A DNA stretch of 64,000 nt. Origin: Cyanobacteria bacterium REEB67 (GTDB lineage: Bacteria > Cyanobacteriota > Vampirovibrionia > Obscuribacterales > Obscuribacteraceae). Positions 34,665 to 42,382 of this stretch are shown here, one piece after another (within the stretch, counting starts at the first letter, position 1; the number at the start of each line of letters is the position of its first letter). Where the stretch lies: NCBI GenBank assembly GCA_018971775.1, contig JAGXAB010000015.1, positions 1 through 64,000 of the forward strand. The letters are read 5' to 3'. Made by a program: the position numbers and the translations under genes. The notes under the pieces are model-generated. The model was not told the origin of the DNA. It worked only from the letters and a program-made list of their open reading frames with translations, and made no database searches.

Positions 34665-35582
34665 ATGAGTAATTATTCCGGTGGTGGCACTGGTGCATAT
34701 ACCGGCTTCAATCAAGCAGGAGCGGCAGCTTCGGCGGCTTACAGACAAAACCGTGAATTTTTACCCGAAATTTCGCTGAGCGAACTCGAACGCATTCAAA
34801 AAGAATTGCAGGGCATGGTCGGTCAGCGCATCATATTGACCAACGACGATATCGTGCAGATCCGTCGAGCCGTTAACGTCTTGATGGAAGAACCGGATGC
34901 GGTGCTGGCCGAGGCCATGAAAACATCGAGACTGGTGGCGATGCTGGCCAGTGATGCTGCAATCGGCGAACACAGCTTGACCGGTCTGAAACTGGGTGGC
35001 GCCACCCACCTGGCTATGAATTTACCGAAGGTGCTGCAACCCGCCCTCGATGCCTTTCAAAAAAGCCGGGATGCCAACGATCTCACTTACCTCCTGAAAT
35101 GTCGTGGTTTCAAACATCCGCTCAGCTTTCTGCTCACGGCAGTAGAATTGGGTCTGGCCCTCGTCGCCACAGGCGATCAAGGCCTGGACCAGCCGGAACG
35201 CAAGGCGGCCAGTATCGAATCGATCGCTATAGATGTATCCAATATTCTCGATCAAGACCGCTTCGCCAAAGTCATTTTATGGGCTTCCAGCCCTTATCTC
35301 AAGCGCTCCAAGATACTCAAGACCCGCCCATCGACAGTCGATTATCTGTCGCTCAATCACAAAGTATTCACCATCCACAGTGGCAACTATCTAGTCGACG
35401 GCGGCCCTCTGCGCAAAATCGTCTTCGATCTGAGCAGCCCGGGCATAATCACCAGTGGTAAAAATCGGCTCATAGATAACCTGGCCACCGGCATCGACGG
35501 CGACAACTACGGCAACTGGAATGCCATTCTGCTCGAGCCAAAACCGGCTCTCGATGCATCCTATTTCCTCACTAATGATTGA
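34665..35582 (+). CDS. Unknown soluble protein
   Basis: 305 residues starting at ATG 34665 with a GGGG-containing leader. It begins with a Gly/Ala/Tyr-rich 28-residue start, then a helical region (SLSELERIQKELQGMVGQRIILTNDDIVQIRRAVNVLM). The remainder has mixed helix-strand pattern, including VDYLSLNHKVFTIHSGNYLVDGGPLRKIVFD. No signal peptide, membrane segment or known domain. The three TGTCAC repeats upstream suggest controlled expression. Function unknown. Confidence 0.65.
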   Translation: MSNYSGGGTGAYTGFNQAGAAASAAYRQNREFLPEISLSELERIQKELQGMVGQRIILTNDDIVQIRRAVNVLMEEPDAVLAEAMKTSRLVAMLASDAAIGEHSLTGLKLGGATHLAMNLPKVLQPALDAFQKSRDANDLTYLLKCRGFKHPLSFLLTAVELGLALVATGDQGLDQPERKAASIESIAIDVSNILDQDRFAKVILWASSPYLKRSKILKTRPSTVDYLSLNHKVFTIHSGNYLVDGGPLRKIVFDLSSPGIITSGKNRLIDNLATGIDGDNYGNWNAILLEPKPALDASYFLTND

Positions 35583-35660
35583 AATACTGAGGCGCCAATT
35601 CCATTCATGGTATATTCTGCCTTAGCGTTTTAAGACTGAGCCAGGCCCGGAGTTATCGCG

Positions 35661-36533
35661 TTGCCCGTTGCTCCCTTTTACCTACTGAAGCGTCATCCTC
35701 TCGGCGTCGATGCGCATTTCGACTTCGTGCTCGTGCTCACATATGCTTTTCCGGCTCGCCTGCTCGCCCCTTTGCTGCCGCCCGGACTGGTGCTCGACAC
35801 CTATCAATCCGCGCAGCCGGAAAGCCCGGCCCTGGGCTTCGTCGCCGTCGCCATCGTGCGAACAAAAAATATGCGACCCAAACCGCTACCGCCTGAACTC
35901 GGCCAGGATTATATGCTGGTCGGCTATCGCCTCTTCGTGCGCTATACGGCTTTAGCCGGCCAGCGCTTGCGCGGTCTGAAAATCCTGCGCTCGGACGTGA
36001 ACAGTGCCTCCATTGTCGCCTCCGGCAATTTACTCACCCATTACAATTTCCAATACAGCGCCATAGCCTGCAGCGCAGACACCTCTCAGTTGCGGCTGAC
36101 CAGTCGGCCGACCGACGGCAAAAGCAATTTGAGCGTCAGAGCTTACCTCCCCGGCAAGCTCACAAAGAACGAAAGAGAAAAAGAAGAAAAAAATGCAAAA
36201 GTAGCGATCGAGAGAGCGCCGCTTTTACCAGCCGGTTCGCCATTCAAAACTGTCAAAGAAGCGCTGAAATTTGCCGGACCGATGCCCTTCACCTTCGACT
36301 ACGAAAAGGAAACGAATAGCATCGTGCGCGTCGAGGGCATACGACAAAACTGGCACCCACAGCCGGTGCAGGTCGAGGTGGAAGAAATCGGCTTCTTGAA
36401 CCAGGCACCGTTCGACCAGGTCGAAGCGCAGTTGTGCAGCGCATTCTATATAACCGACATACCGTACTTTTGGAAATCGGGTATCACCGAAGCACTGCCC
36501 TCTTGTGACACCTCAACCGGTGACGAAGGATAA
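35661..36533 (+). CDS. DUF2071 (YqjF-like) protein
   Basis: 290 residues from TTG 35661, eight bases after GGAG. The pattern (LLPPGLVLDTYQS, ALGFVAVAIVRTKNMRP, YMLVGYRLFVRY, and the LTSRP segment) resembles the DUF2071/YqjF group of acetoacetate-decarboxylase-like beta folds. There is an internal charged insertion (NEREKEEKNAK). The C-terminal half carries QVEVEEIGFLNQAPF. It ends in TAATG, sharing one base with the start of the methyltransferase gene, so it may belong to the same operon. Weakly conserved; no catalytic residue can be fixed. Confidence 0.65.
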   Translation: MPVAPFYLLKRHPLGVDAHFDFVLVLTYAFPARLLAPLLPPGLVLDTYQSAQPESPALGFVAVAIVRTKNMRPKPLPPELGQDYMLVGYRLFVRYTALAGQRLRGLKILRSDVNSASIVASGNLLTHYNFQYSAIACSADTSQLRLTSRPTDGKSNLSVRAYLPGKLTKNEREKEEKNAKVAIERAPLLPAGSPFKTVKEALKFAGPMPFTFDYEKETNSIVRVEGIRQNWHPQPVQVEVEEIGFLNQAPFDQVEAQLCSAFYITDIPYFWKSGITEALPSCDTSTGDEG

Positions 36534-37282
36534 TGACCACTAATGACGACTGGCAGGGCGCATGGCGCGTCGTCAGATTCAACTGGCCCTTCTACCTGGC
36601 CGCCGCGAGCGCCTCAATTGCACTACTGGCAGTGCAACAGCTACAAACGAGCACGACGCTGCGAGCCCTTTGCCTGGCAGCGGCTCTGCTTGTCTCATGG
36701 CAAACGATAATATCGCTGCTTGCTTCGCACTGGGTATACGACCGCTCACCCCTGCGAGACTGGCGCTTTCTCAGTGCTCTTCTGCCCCAGGAACAGCCTT
36801 GCATCATCAATATACATTCGGGTTACGACGAAACAACCTCCCATCTGATCAGAATTTTCCCGGGCGCTTCTCTGAAGGTGATCGATCTTTATCCGGCCCT
36901 CGGTCGTCGTGAGCCGTCGATAGTCAGGGCGCGGCTTTTCTATCCGCCCACGCAGAAGCCAATCAGTACGGCGATCACCGACTGGCCTGTCGACGCCGGC
37001 AGCGTCGATCTTGTTTTGATCGCGTTTGCGGCCCATGAGCTCAGAGCGGCCGAGCAAAGAGTAGCTCTGTTCAAACAAGCGCGATCGGTCTTAAATCGCG
37101 GCGGCAAAATTGTTTTAGTAGAGCATGTGCGTAATGGAGCGAATTTCCTCGCTTTCAACCTTGGCATGCTGCATTTTTATTCGGCACAAGAGTGGTTGCG
37201 CTGCAGCGAAAAAGCGGGACTGAAGCTGCAAAGCCGCGCTAAAATAACACCACTGGTGGAGATCTTGACGCTATGTCCCTAG
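36533..37282 (+). CDS. Membrane-anchored class I SAM-dependent methyltransferase
   Basis: 249 residues. Two N-terminal hydrophobic helices (FYLAAASASIALLAVQQL; LCLAAALLVSWQTIISLLA) anchor a Rossmann-type domain. The SAM motifs are weak: HSGYDETTSHLI and KVIDLYPALG replace the usual GxGxG and acidic loop, while VDLVLIAFAAHELR and LNRGGKIVLVEHVRNGANF are clear. Start overlaps the preceding stop by one base; the end overlaps the small gene at 37273. In E. coli ynbC a similar domain stands beside CDP-alcohol genes, suggesting phospholipid head-group methylation. The substrate is inferred from context. Confidence 0.82.
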   Translation: MTTNDDWQGAWRVVRFNWPFYLAAASASIALLAVQQLQTSTTLRALCLAAALLVSWQTIISLLASHWVYDRSPLRDWRFLSALLPQEQPCIINIHSGYDETTSHLIRIFPGASLKVIDLYPALGRREPSIVRARLFYPPTQKPISTAITDWPVDAGSVDLVLIAFAAHELRAAEQRVALFKQARSVLNRGGKIVLVEHVRNGANFLAFNLGMLHFYSAQEWLRCSEKAGLKLQSRAKITPLVEILTLCP

Positions 37283-37449
37283 CAATACTTCTAACTACAG
37301 GCCTGCAGGCGACCGGCCTGACCTTACTCCTCCTCGCCGCGGCCCACGCTTATCTCGACACTCTCCTGAGCTGGCGAGCCGACCTGGCCAAACTGAGACC
37401 GATAAATAATATTGCCGCCGACCTACGCCGCCTCTCTGCAAAATTTTGA
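37273..37449 (+). CDS. Small membrane protein in the phospholipid operon (58 residues)
   Basis: ATG 37273 lies inside the last codons of the methyltransferase (10-base overlap) and the frame runs to TGA 37449. It has one hydrophobic helix (LQATGLTLLLLAAAHAYLDTLLSW) and a basic end (RADLAKLRPINNIAADLRRLSAKF). The overlap suggests coupled translation. Its length is too short for a known domain; it may assist the adjacent membrane enzymes. Confidence 0.45.
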   Translation: MSLAILLTTGLQATGLTLLLLAAAHAYLDTLLSWRADLAKLRPINNIAADLRRLSAKF

Positions 37450-37598
37450 AATGCCTTGGGCCGCACAGGAGCGGCCCCAAAATTAGGAAGATCGACACCT
37501 CTGCCGCCGATCACTTCAAAAACTGTGCTTTGACTGGCGGGCGGCGCCGACGGCTTGACTATGATTGGCCTGTACTCCCTCGAGACAGGCAGGCAATT

Positions 37599-38309
37599 AT
37601 GACCGAGCAAATTCAACGACGACCGATTCCAATGCGCCAGGCGCCGATTTCCGCCCATATGGCCTCGGCCCTGGTTGGGCTGGGCTTGAGTCCCAACCAG
37701 GTCTCGATAGCGAGCACAATCTTTGCCCTGGCCGGCGCCGCTTGCTTCATCCTCGTATCGCGCCTGGAAATTTTGGGCGAGAGCTCGCCTCTGACGGCCT
37801 CGGCCCTGCTGGCAGGTGCCGCCCTCTGCATTCTCGGTCGCTTGCTCTGCAACATGCTCGATGGCATGATGGCAGTCGAATACGGCAAGCGCACGGCCAC
37901 CGGTGAGCTCTACAACGAGATCCCCGACCGCCTATCAGATACGCTCTTTCTGGCCAGCGCCGGCTATCTTGCCTCGGACAACCTGGCCGCTCTATGCGTC
38001 GGCCTCGGCTGGATGGCGGCCGTGCTCGCTCTGTGTACGGCATATATCCGCGCTTTCGGCGCCCGTTATATGCCCAATGGACCGGACTACGGCGGCCCAA
38101 TGGCCAAGCCACAGCGTATGGCCGCTCTCGCTATCGGGGCTCTGATCACGGCAGTGCAGATCAATATCTGCGCCGAGAAGAGTGCCATGGTCATCACCCT
38201 GGCAGTGATATGTGCAGGCACTGCGCTGACCTGCCTGCGCCGCCTCAACAATCTTGCTGCGGCCATGACAGCCGCAGAGAAGATCCGCGCAGACAAACTG
38301 GAGAAATAA
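37599..38309 (+). CDS. CDP-alcohol phosphatidyltransferase (YnbA-like)
   Basis: 236 residues from ATG 37599; the longer frame from 37446 has no start signal. About six membrane helices. The family motif appears as NMLDGMMAVEYGKRTATGEL followed by YNEIPDRLSD, i.e. N-x2-D-G-x2-A then G-x3-N-x3-D. Two of the four usual Asp positions are Asn (the first and third), a pattern I have seen in YnbA-like subgroups. Family enzymes exchange CMP of a CDP-lipid for an alcohol head group. It is followed two bases later by the PlsC-like gene. Confidence 0.85.
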   Translation: MTEQIQRRPIPMRQAPISAHMASALVGLGLSPNQVSIASTIFALAGAACFILVSRLEILGESSPLTASALLAGAALCILGRLLCNMLDGMMAVEYGKRTATGELYNEIPDRLSDTLFLASAGYLASDNLAALCVGLGWMAAVLALCTAYIRAFGARYMPNGPDYGGPMAKPQRMAALAIGALITAVQINICAEKSAMVITLAVICAGTALTCLRRLNNLAAAMTAAEKIRADKLEK

Positions 38310-38311
38310 TC

Positions 38312-38911
38312 ATGTTAAACGTCATCTGCGGCTTCGTCCGCCTCTTCACCGGTGTGCAAAGTCACTGGGCCGGCGCCGAACCCGAAGCCGTACAACGCAT
38401 CTACTTTGCCAATCACACCAGCCACTTCGACTGCCTGGTACTACTATCGGTGCTGCCCAGACATCTGCGTCGCGTCGTCAGGCCGGCAGCCGCAGCAGAT
38501 TACTGGACGACGACGAAATTAAAAAACTGGTTTTCGGCGAAAGTCATGAAGATAGTGCCGATCGACAGGCATCATTTGACCAGAACAAACAATCCAATCA
38601 ATAAGCTGATAGAAGCGCTCGACAGCGGTAGTTCGCTGATCATTTTTCCAGAGGGCAGCCGCTGTGAAAGCGACGAAGCGGTAAGCGAATTCAAAACCGG
38701 TCTCTACCATCTTTGCAAACAAAGACCAAATATCCAGCTCGTACCCACGTATATCGACAATGCCAACCGCGTCCTGCCCAAAGGCGAATGCGTACCCATA
38801 CCACTTTTGTGCACAGTCACTTTTGGCCAGCCAATCTATTTCGACCCGAGCGAATCAAAACAAATATTTCTAAAACGGGCGCAGCAAGCCGTCCTGGGAT
38901 GTGCAGCATGA
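38312..38911 (+). CDS. PlsC-like 1-acylglycerol-3-phosphate acyltransferase
   Basis: 199 residues. The start ATG 38312 lies two bases after the previous stop. Motif 1 NHTSHFD (HX4D) at about 32-38, motif 2-like PIDR, motif 3 IIFPEGSR and motif 4 LVPTYIDNA are all present, as in lysophosphatidate acyltransferases. A short N-terminal hydrophobic stretch (MLNVICGFVRLFTG) suggests peripheral membrane anchoring. Stop overlaps the next start (ATGA). It could make phosphatidate for the CdsA-like enzyme that follows. Confidence 0.9.
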   Translation: MLNVICGFVRLFTGVQSHWAGAEPEAVQRIYFANHTSHFDCLVLLSVLPRHLRRVVRPAAAADYWTTTKLKNWFSAKVMKIVPIDRHHLTRTNNPINKLIEALDSGSSLIIFPEGSRCESDEAVSEFKTGLYHLCKQRPNIQLVPTYIDNANRVLPKGECVPIPLLCTVTFGQPIYFDPSESKQIFLKRAQQAVLGCAA

Positions 38912-39864
38912 TCGATGTCTATCACGACAAACAATTATTGACGATGCTCGAGGCCATTTTCGGCGTTCTTAGCGCCGGCACGGCAGCGACGCTCTTGGCC
39001 AATTTCAAAATCAAGGATGCCGCCACCAATCCGCTCATTACCAATTTAAACGCACGGATGAAAGCCTGGTGGGTGATGATCGCCATATTCACCCTGGCGC
39101 TGAGCGCCGGCCGCACGGCCTCAGTCTGGCTTTTTGCGATCGTATCGTTTCTCGCCCTGCGCGAATTCATCACCCTCTCTCCGACACGCAAGGCCGATCA
39201 CCGGACCCTGGCCTGGATCTTCTTCGTCATCTTACCGGTCAATTACTGGTTGATTGCCGTGCACTGGTACGGCCTTTTCGTCGTTTTCGTGCCGGTCTAT
39301 GCCTTTTTGCTGGTGCCGGTACAGAGTGCCTTCGCCGGTGATACCAAAGACTTTATGACGCGCACCGCCGACATCCAGTGGGGGCTCATGCTCTGCGTCT
39401 ACTTCGTCAGTTATGCGCCGGCCCTGCTCAATTTGCACATCCCCGGCATCGAGCTGGTCACAGCCAGACTGCTCTGCTTCTTTGTTTTCGTCGTCCAGAT
39501 CAGCGATGTCCTGCAATATGTCTTCGGCAAATTTTTCGGCAAACATAAAATCGCCCCGACCGTCAGCCCCAATAAAACCGTGGAAGGCTTCGTCGGCGGC
39601 GTGCTGTCGGCAGTGGCACTCGGTACGCTCTTTTACTCGGTCACGCCCTTCAGCCCGCTGCAGGCCGCCCTGATGTCCCTGGCAATCGCCCTTTCCGGCT
39701 TCGGTGGCGGCATCGTCATGGCGGCAATCAAAAGAGATCGCGGCGTCAAGGACTACGGCAGTCTCATCCCCGGTCACGGCGGCATGATGGACCGCATCGA
39801 CTCGCTCTGCTTCGCCGCACCGCTCTTCTTCCATCTGACCCGCTATTTCTTTGCTCAGGGCTAG
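38908..39864 (+). CDS. CdsA-like phosphatidate cytidylyltransferase (YnbB-like)
   Basis: 318 residues from ATG 38908, overlapping the previous stop by four bases. Eight or so membrane helices. The CDP-diglyceride synthase signature is intact near the end: IKRDRGVKDYGSLIPGHGGMMDRIDS, and VSPNKTVEGFVGG is also typical. It converts phosphatidate plus CTP to CDP-diacylglycerol, the substrate of the CDP-alcohol enzyme upstream. Together the operon could make a non-housekeeping phospholipid. Confidence 0.93.
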   Translation: MIDVYHDKQLLTMLEAIFGVLSAGTAATLLANFKIKDAATNPLITNLNARMKAWWVMIAIFTLALSAGRTASVWLFAIVSFLALREFITLSPTRKADHRTLAWIFFVILPVNYWLIAVHWYGLFVVFVPVYAFLLVPVQSAFAGDTKDFMTRTADIQWGLMLCVYFVSYAPALLNLHIPGIELVTARLLCFFVFVVQISDVLQYVFGKFFGKHKIAPTVSPNKTVEGFVGGVLSAVALGTLFYSVTPFSPLQAALMSLAIALSGFGGGIVMAAIKRDRGVKDYGSLIPGHGGMMDRIDSLCFAAPLFFHLTRYFFAQG

Positions 39865-39943
39865 ATTATCCGGGCTCGCTGACGTTTCGCCAATTTTCAC
39901 AGAAGCTCAAGATAATGCTATCGAGCTCAGGTAGATTATCGCT

Positions 39944-40087
39944 ATGGCCGTCCAGCTTCTCTGGTTCAAAAAAGATTTACGGGTGGCGTTGAGAAGCCCA
40001 ATACCGCGATATGGTAGGCTTATATCGCCAATCATGGCGGAGAATGAAGCGTTACTCTGCCTGGCGATGGATTTAATGCCTGTTTAA
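39944..40087 (+). pseudogene. Relic of a DNA photolyase/cryptochrome N-terminus
   Basis: The frame from ATG 39944 begins MAVQLLWFKKDLRV, the classic start of FAD-binding photolyases (LVWFRxDLR). After these 14 residues the usual DHRPL-type continuation is lost and the 47-codon frame stops at 40085. The rest of the gene is not in the next 120 bases. I read it as a deletion remnant; a chance match is possible because only one motif remains. Confidence 0.5.
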
Positions 40088-40209
40088 TTCCCCTGGTGGT
40101 TGCGGTGCTTGTCACAACGATTAAGAACCGCTAACAGCCTACTTCATACAAGCTCTGGACGACTCCATAAAAAGACGACAACACCATTAATTCTCTTACC
40201 AGAAAAGCG

Positions 40210-41118
40210 GTGCCCGCCCGCGCCTACGTAATTCTTCTGCTCGCCCAGCTGGCCATCGGTGCCGCCGCCATCTTTGCCCGCTTGGCGCTCACCGGCAGTG
40301 GCCCGCTCATGGCCTCGACCCTAAGACTTTGCCTGGCCACGATCCTGATCGTTTCATACCGCTCCTTCAAGAAGCGCCTGGAAGCTGTCAGCCACAGACA
40401 CGAAATGCTCTTCGCTTGCGCCGGCCTCTGCCTGGCCCTTCATTTCGCCTGCTGGATCGCCTCTCTGCAATTTACCAGTGTGGCCATCTCCACCCTGCTC
40501 GTTTGTACGTCACCAATCTGGACGGCACTCTGGGATCTGACAGTAGGGCGAGAAAAGCCCAAAATGCAATTTTTCCTGAGCTTTACTCTGGGCGCCTGCG
40601 GAGTTTATCTAATCGCCTTTGCGCCGGGGGGCGGGACGGCAGTGGCAGTAACGTCCACCTCTTCGTCGCAAGCCCTGCTCGGCGACGCCCTGGCCGCCTC
40701 TGGCGGCCTCGCTATTGCCGCTTATCTAATTGCCGTGCGTCGGGTGAGCAATACCTACACCACGAGTACCATCGTCGTGCGCACTTATGCCTGGGCTTCG
40801 GCCGCCCTGATTTTACTCACCCTGGTGAGCGGCGAACACCTGCCGACAGGGCCCCTGAGCTGGGGCGGCATTCTGGCTATGGCACTGATTTCACAGTTGC
40901 TCGGCCACACGGCCATCAACCAGTCTTTGCGCTGGCTCTCGCCCAGCACCGTGGCCATGACCACCTTACTCGAGCCGGTCCTGGCCGCCATTTCGGCCGC
41001 CGTCCTCTTCCACGAAGCGCTGACCGGGCAGGCCCTGTGCGGTTCGGCCCTGGTACTGATCGCCCTTTATGGTATCCTGCGCGGGGAGCGGAAAGCGGGG
41101 AGCGAAAAACAGGAGTAG
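40210..41118 (+). CDS. EamA/DMT-superfamily transporter
   Basis: 302 residues from GTG 40210 with ten hydrophobic helices in two EamA repeats (residues about 4-140 and 150-295). Landmarks: QLAIGAAAIFARLAL, FTSVAISTLLVCTSPIWTAL in the first repeat and LSPSTVAMTTLLEPVLAAISA in the second. Such proteins export metabolites or amino acids. Eight bases after its stop begins the DUF4442 gene, so they probably share a transcript. The long frame 40329-41126 is a shifted shadow. Confidence 0.9.
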   Translation: MPARAYVILLLAQLAIGAAAIFARLALTGSGPLMASTLRLCLATILIVSYRSFKKRLEAVSHRHEMLFACAGLCLALHFACWIASLQFTSVAISTLLVCTSPIWTALWDLTVGREKPKMQFFLSFTLGACGVYLIAFAPGGGTAVAVTSTSSSQALLGDALAASGGLAIAAYLIAVRRVSNTYTTSTIVVRTYAWASAALILLTLVSGEHLPTGPLSWGGILAMALISQLLGHTAINQSLRWLSPSTVAMTTLLEPVLAAISAAVLFHEALTGQALCGSALVLIALYGILRGERKAGSEKQE

Positions 41119-41126
41119 CGCCGTAA

Positions 41127-41600
41127 ATGCCTGAGTCTTTCGAGACCAAAAAGCAGCGATTTTTCTTCAACTTTTTTCCCTGCTACATTGCCAGCGGGGC
41201 GAAAGTCAAATACATCGCCTCCGATTATCGACAGGTCAAGATAGAGCTTGGCCTGAATTGGCTGACAAGAAATTATGTCGGCACCATATTTGGTGGCAGC
41301 ATGTTTGCCGCCACCGATCCGATGTTTATGATTATGCTGATCAAGATACTGGGCAAGGAATACATTGTCTGGGACAAGGCCGGCTCGATCAAATTTTTGA
41401 AGCCAGGCAAGGAAAAGCTTTTCGCTACTTTCATCGTCAGCGATGAAGATCTTGCCGACATCGAAGAAAAGCTGGCCACCAATGACAAAACCGAAAAGAC
41501 ATTTAGAGTCGATCTCGTCGATAGCAAAGGTGTCGCCTGCGCCGCCGCCGAGCGCCTGATTTATATCCGGCGCAAAACCGTCAAAGGTAATGATCACTGA
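41127..41600 (+). CDS. DUF4442 (hotdog-like thioesterase) protein
   Basis: 157 residues, ATG 41127 eight bases after the transporter stop. The pattern fits DUF4442 in the hotdog superfamily: a leading YIASGAKVKYIASDYRQVKIEL, the helix GTIFGGSMFAATDPMFMIML, then WDKAGSIKFLKPGKEKLFATFIVS. Members are often annotated as acyl-CoA thioesterase-like, without proof. The stop is close to the convergent TetR gene. Confidence 0.85.
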   Translation: MPESFETKKQRFFFNFFPCYIASGAKVKYIASDYRQVKIELGLNWLTRNYVGTIFGGSMFAATDPMFMIMLIKILGKEYIVWDKAGSIKFLKPGKEKLFATFIVSDEDLADIEEKLATNDKTEKTFRVDLVDSKGVACAAAERLIYIRRKTVKGNDH

Positions 41601-41631
41601 AGCGCAGCCCGACAAAATGGTGTGCCCTTCA

Positions 41632-42279
41632 CTAGCCGCCGTTTTTTTGCGTTGACGAGGAAACACTGCGAGCCAGGACGCCGTTGAGGGCGAAATCGAA
41701 ACAACGTTCGAGGGCAGCCTTGAGCTTGCCCTCCTCGCGACCGGAGTGCACCCACTGATATTGCTCGCAGAGAATAGCCAGGTCCATCAAATGTGCGATT
41801 TGTAAACGATCGATATCCCGACGGTACATGCCTATGTCTTGTCCGCGAGCCAGGATAGCGTCGAGGCAAATGGTCATAGGTTCAGGCTTACAGGTAGCCG
41901 TGCCGTCGCGCTCGAGCAAGAGCGGGCTGAAACGCAGGGCGCAAAAAACGTCGAGCAGGCGCCAGTTTTCCTGCGTCCACTCAGCGATATCGGCAATTAA
42001 TTCTTCGATCATCTGATCGGCGTTGAGCTTCTTCGATAGCAGTGTCTCAACGTAGGACAGCGCTTCCTCTGTGCATTCGCGCTTGATACGCAGGGCTATT
42101 TCTTCTTTGGATTTAAAATATGCATAAAATGTAACCTTGGCTACGTCTGCCTTTTCGACGATGTCGTCGATCGTCGTGCCGGCATAGCCCTTGCTCGTAA
42201 ACAAGTAGGTAGCAGCATCTACGAGGCTCTGCTGCCTTTGTTCACTCTTTCTAATTTTGCGACTTGATTGAGTTGTCAT
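41632..42279 (-). CDS. TetR-family repressor of the divergent RND pump
   Basis: About 215 residues from ATG 42279; the frame to 42345 overlaps the operator and is not used. The helix-turn-helix is at about 10-60 (QRQQSLVDAATYLFTSKGYAGTTIDDIVEKADVAKVTFYAYF). Divergent from the membrane fusion and RND genes, with palindromic sites between. Recognition-helix region (VAKVTFYAYF) differs from that of the first repressor (VIKQTIYSHF), yet the operators are alike. Confidence 0.92.
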   Translation of the reverse strand: MTTQSSRKIRKSEQRQQSLVDAATYLFTSKGYAGTTIDDIVEKADVAKVTFYAYFKSKEEIALRIKRECTEEALSYVETLLSKKLNADQMIEELIADIAEWTQENWRLLDVFCALRFSPLLLERDGTATCKPEPMTICLDAILARGQDIGMYRRDIDRLQIAHLMDLAILCEQYQWVHSGREEGKLKAALERCFDFALNGVLARSVSSSTQKNGG

Positions 42280-42319
42280 TTGACAAGCATAACACGGTAT
42301 GAAATCATACTGGAGTATG
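42280..42319 (+). promoter_or_regulatory. Promoter with overlapping TetR operators
   Basis: TTGACA (42280-42285), a 17-base spacer and AATCAT (42303-42308) could form a plus-strand promoter for the RND operon. Two overlapping palindromes cover it: GTATGA-AA-TCATAC (42297-42310) and CATACT-GG-AGTATG (42306-42319). Binding of the TetR protein would block it. Confidence 0.55.
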
Positions 42320-42382
42320 GTTTCTGTGATCTGTTTAATTTTCACCTGCCGACATACCTACTTATAGTCTGGTCTCAAATTT

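Noticed and set aside
40329..41126. A 265-residue frame overlapping the EamA transporter
   Set aside because: Arg/Pro-rich shifted reading; the GTG 40210 frame has all ten membrane helices.
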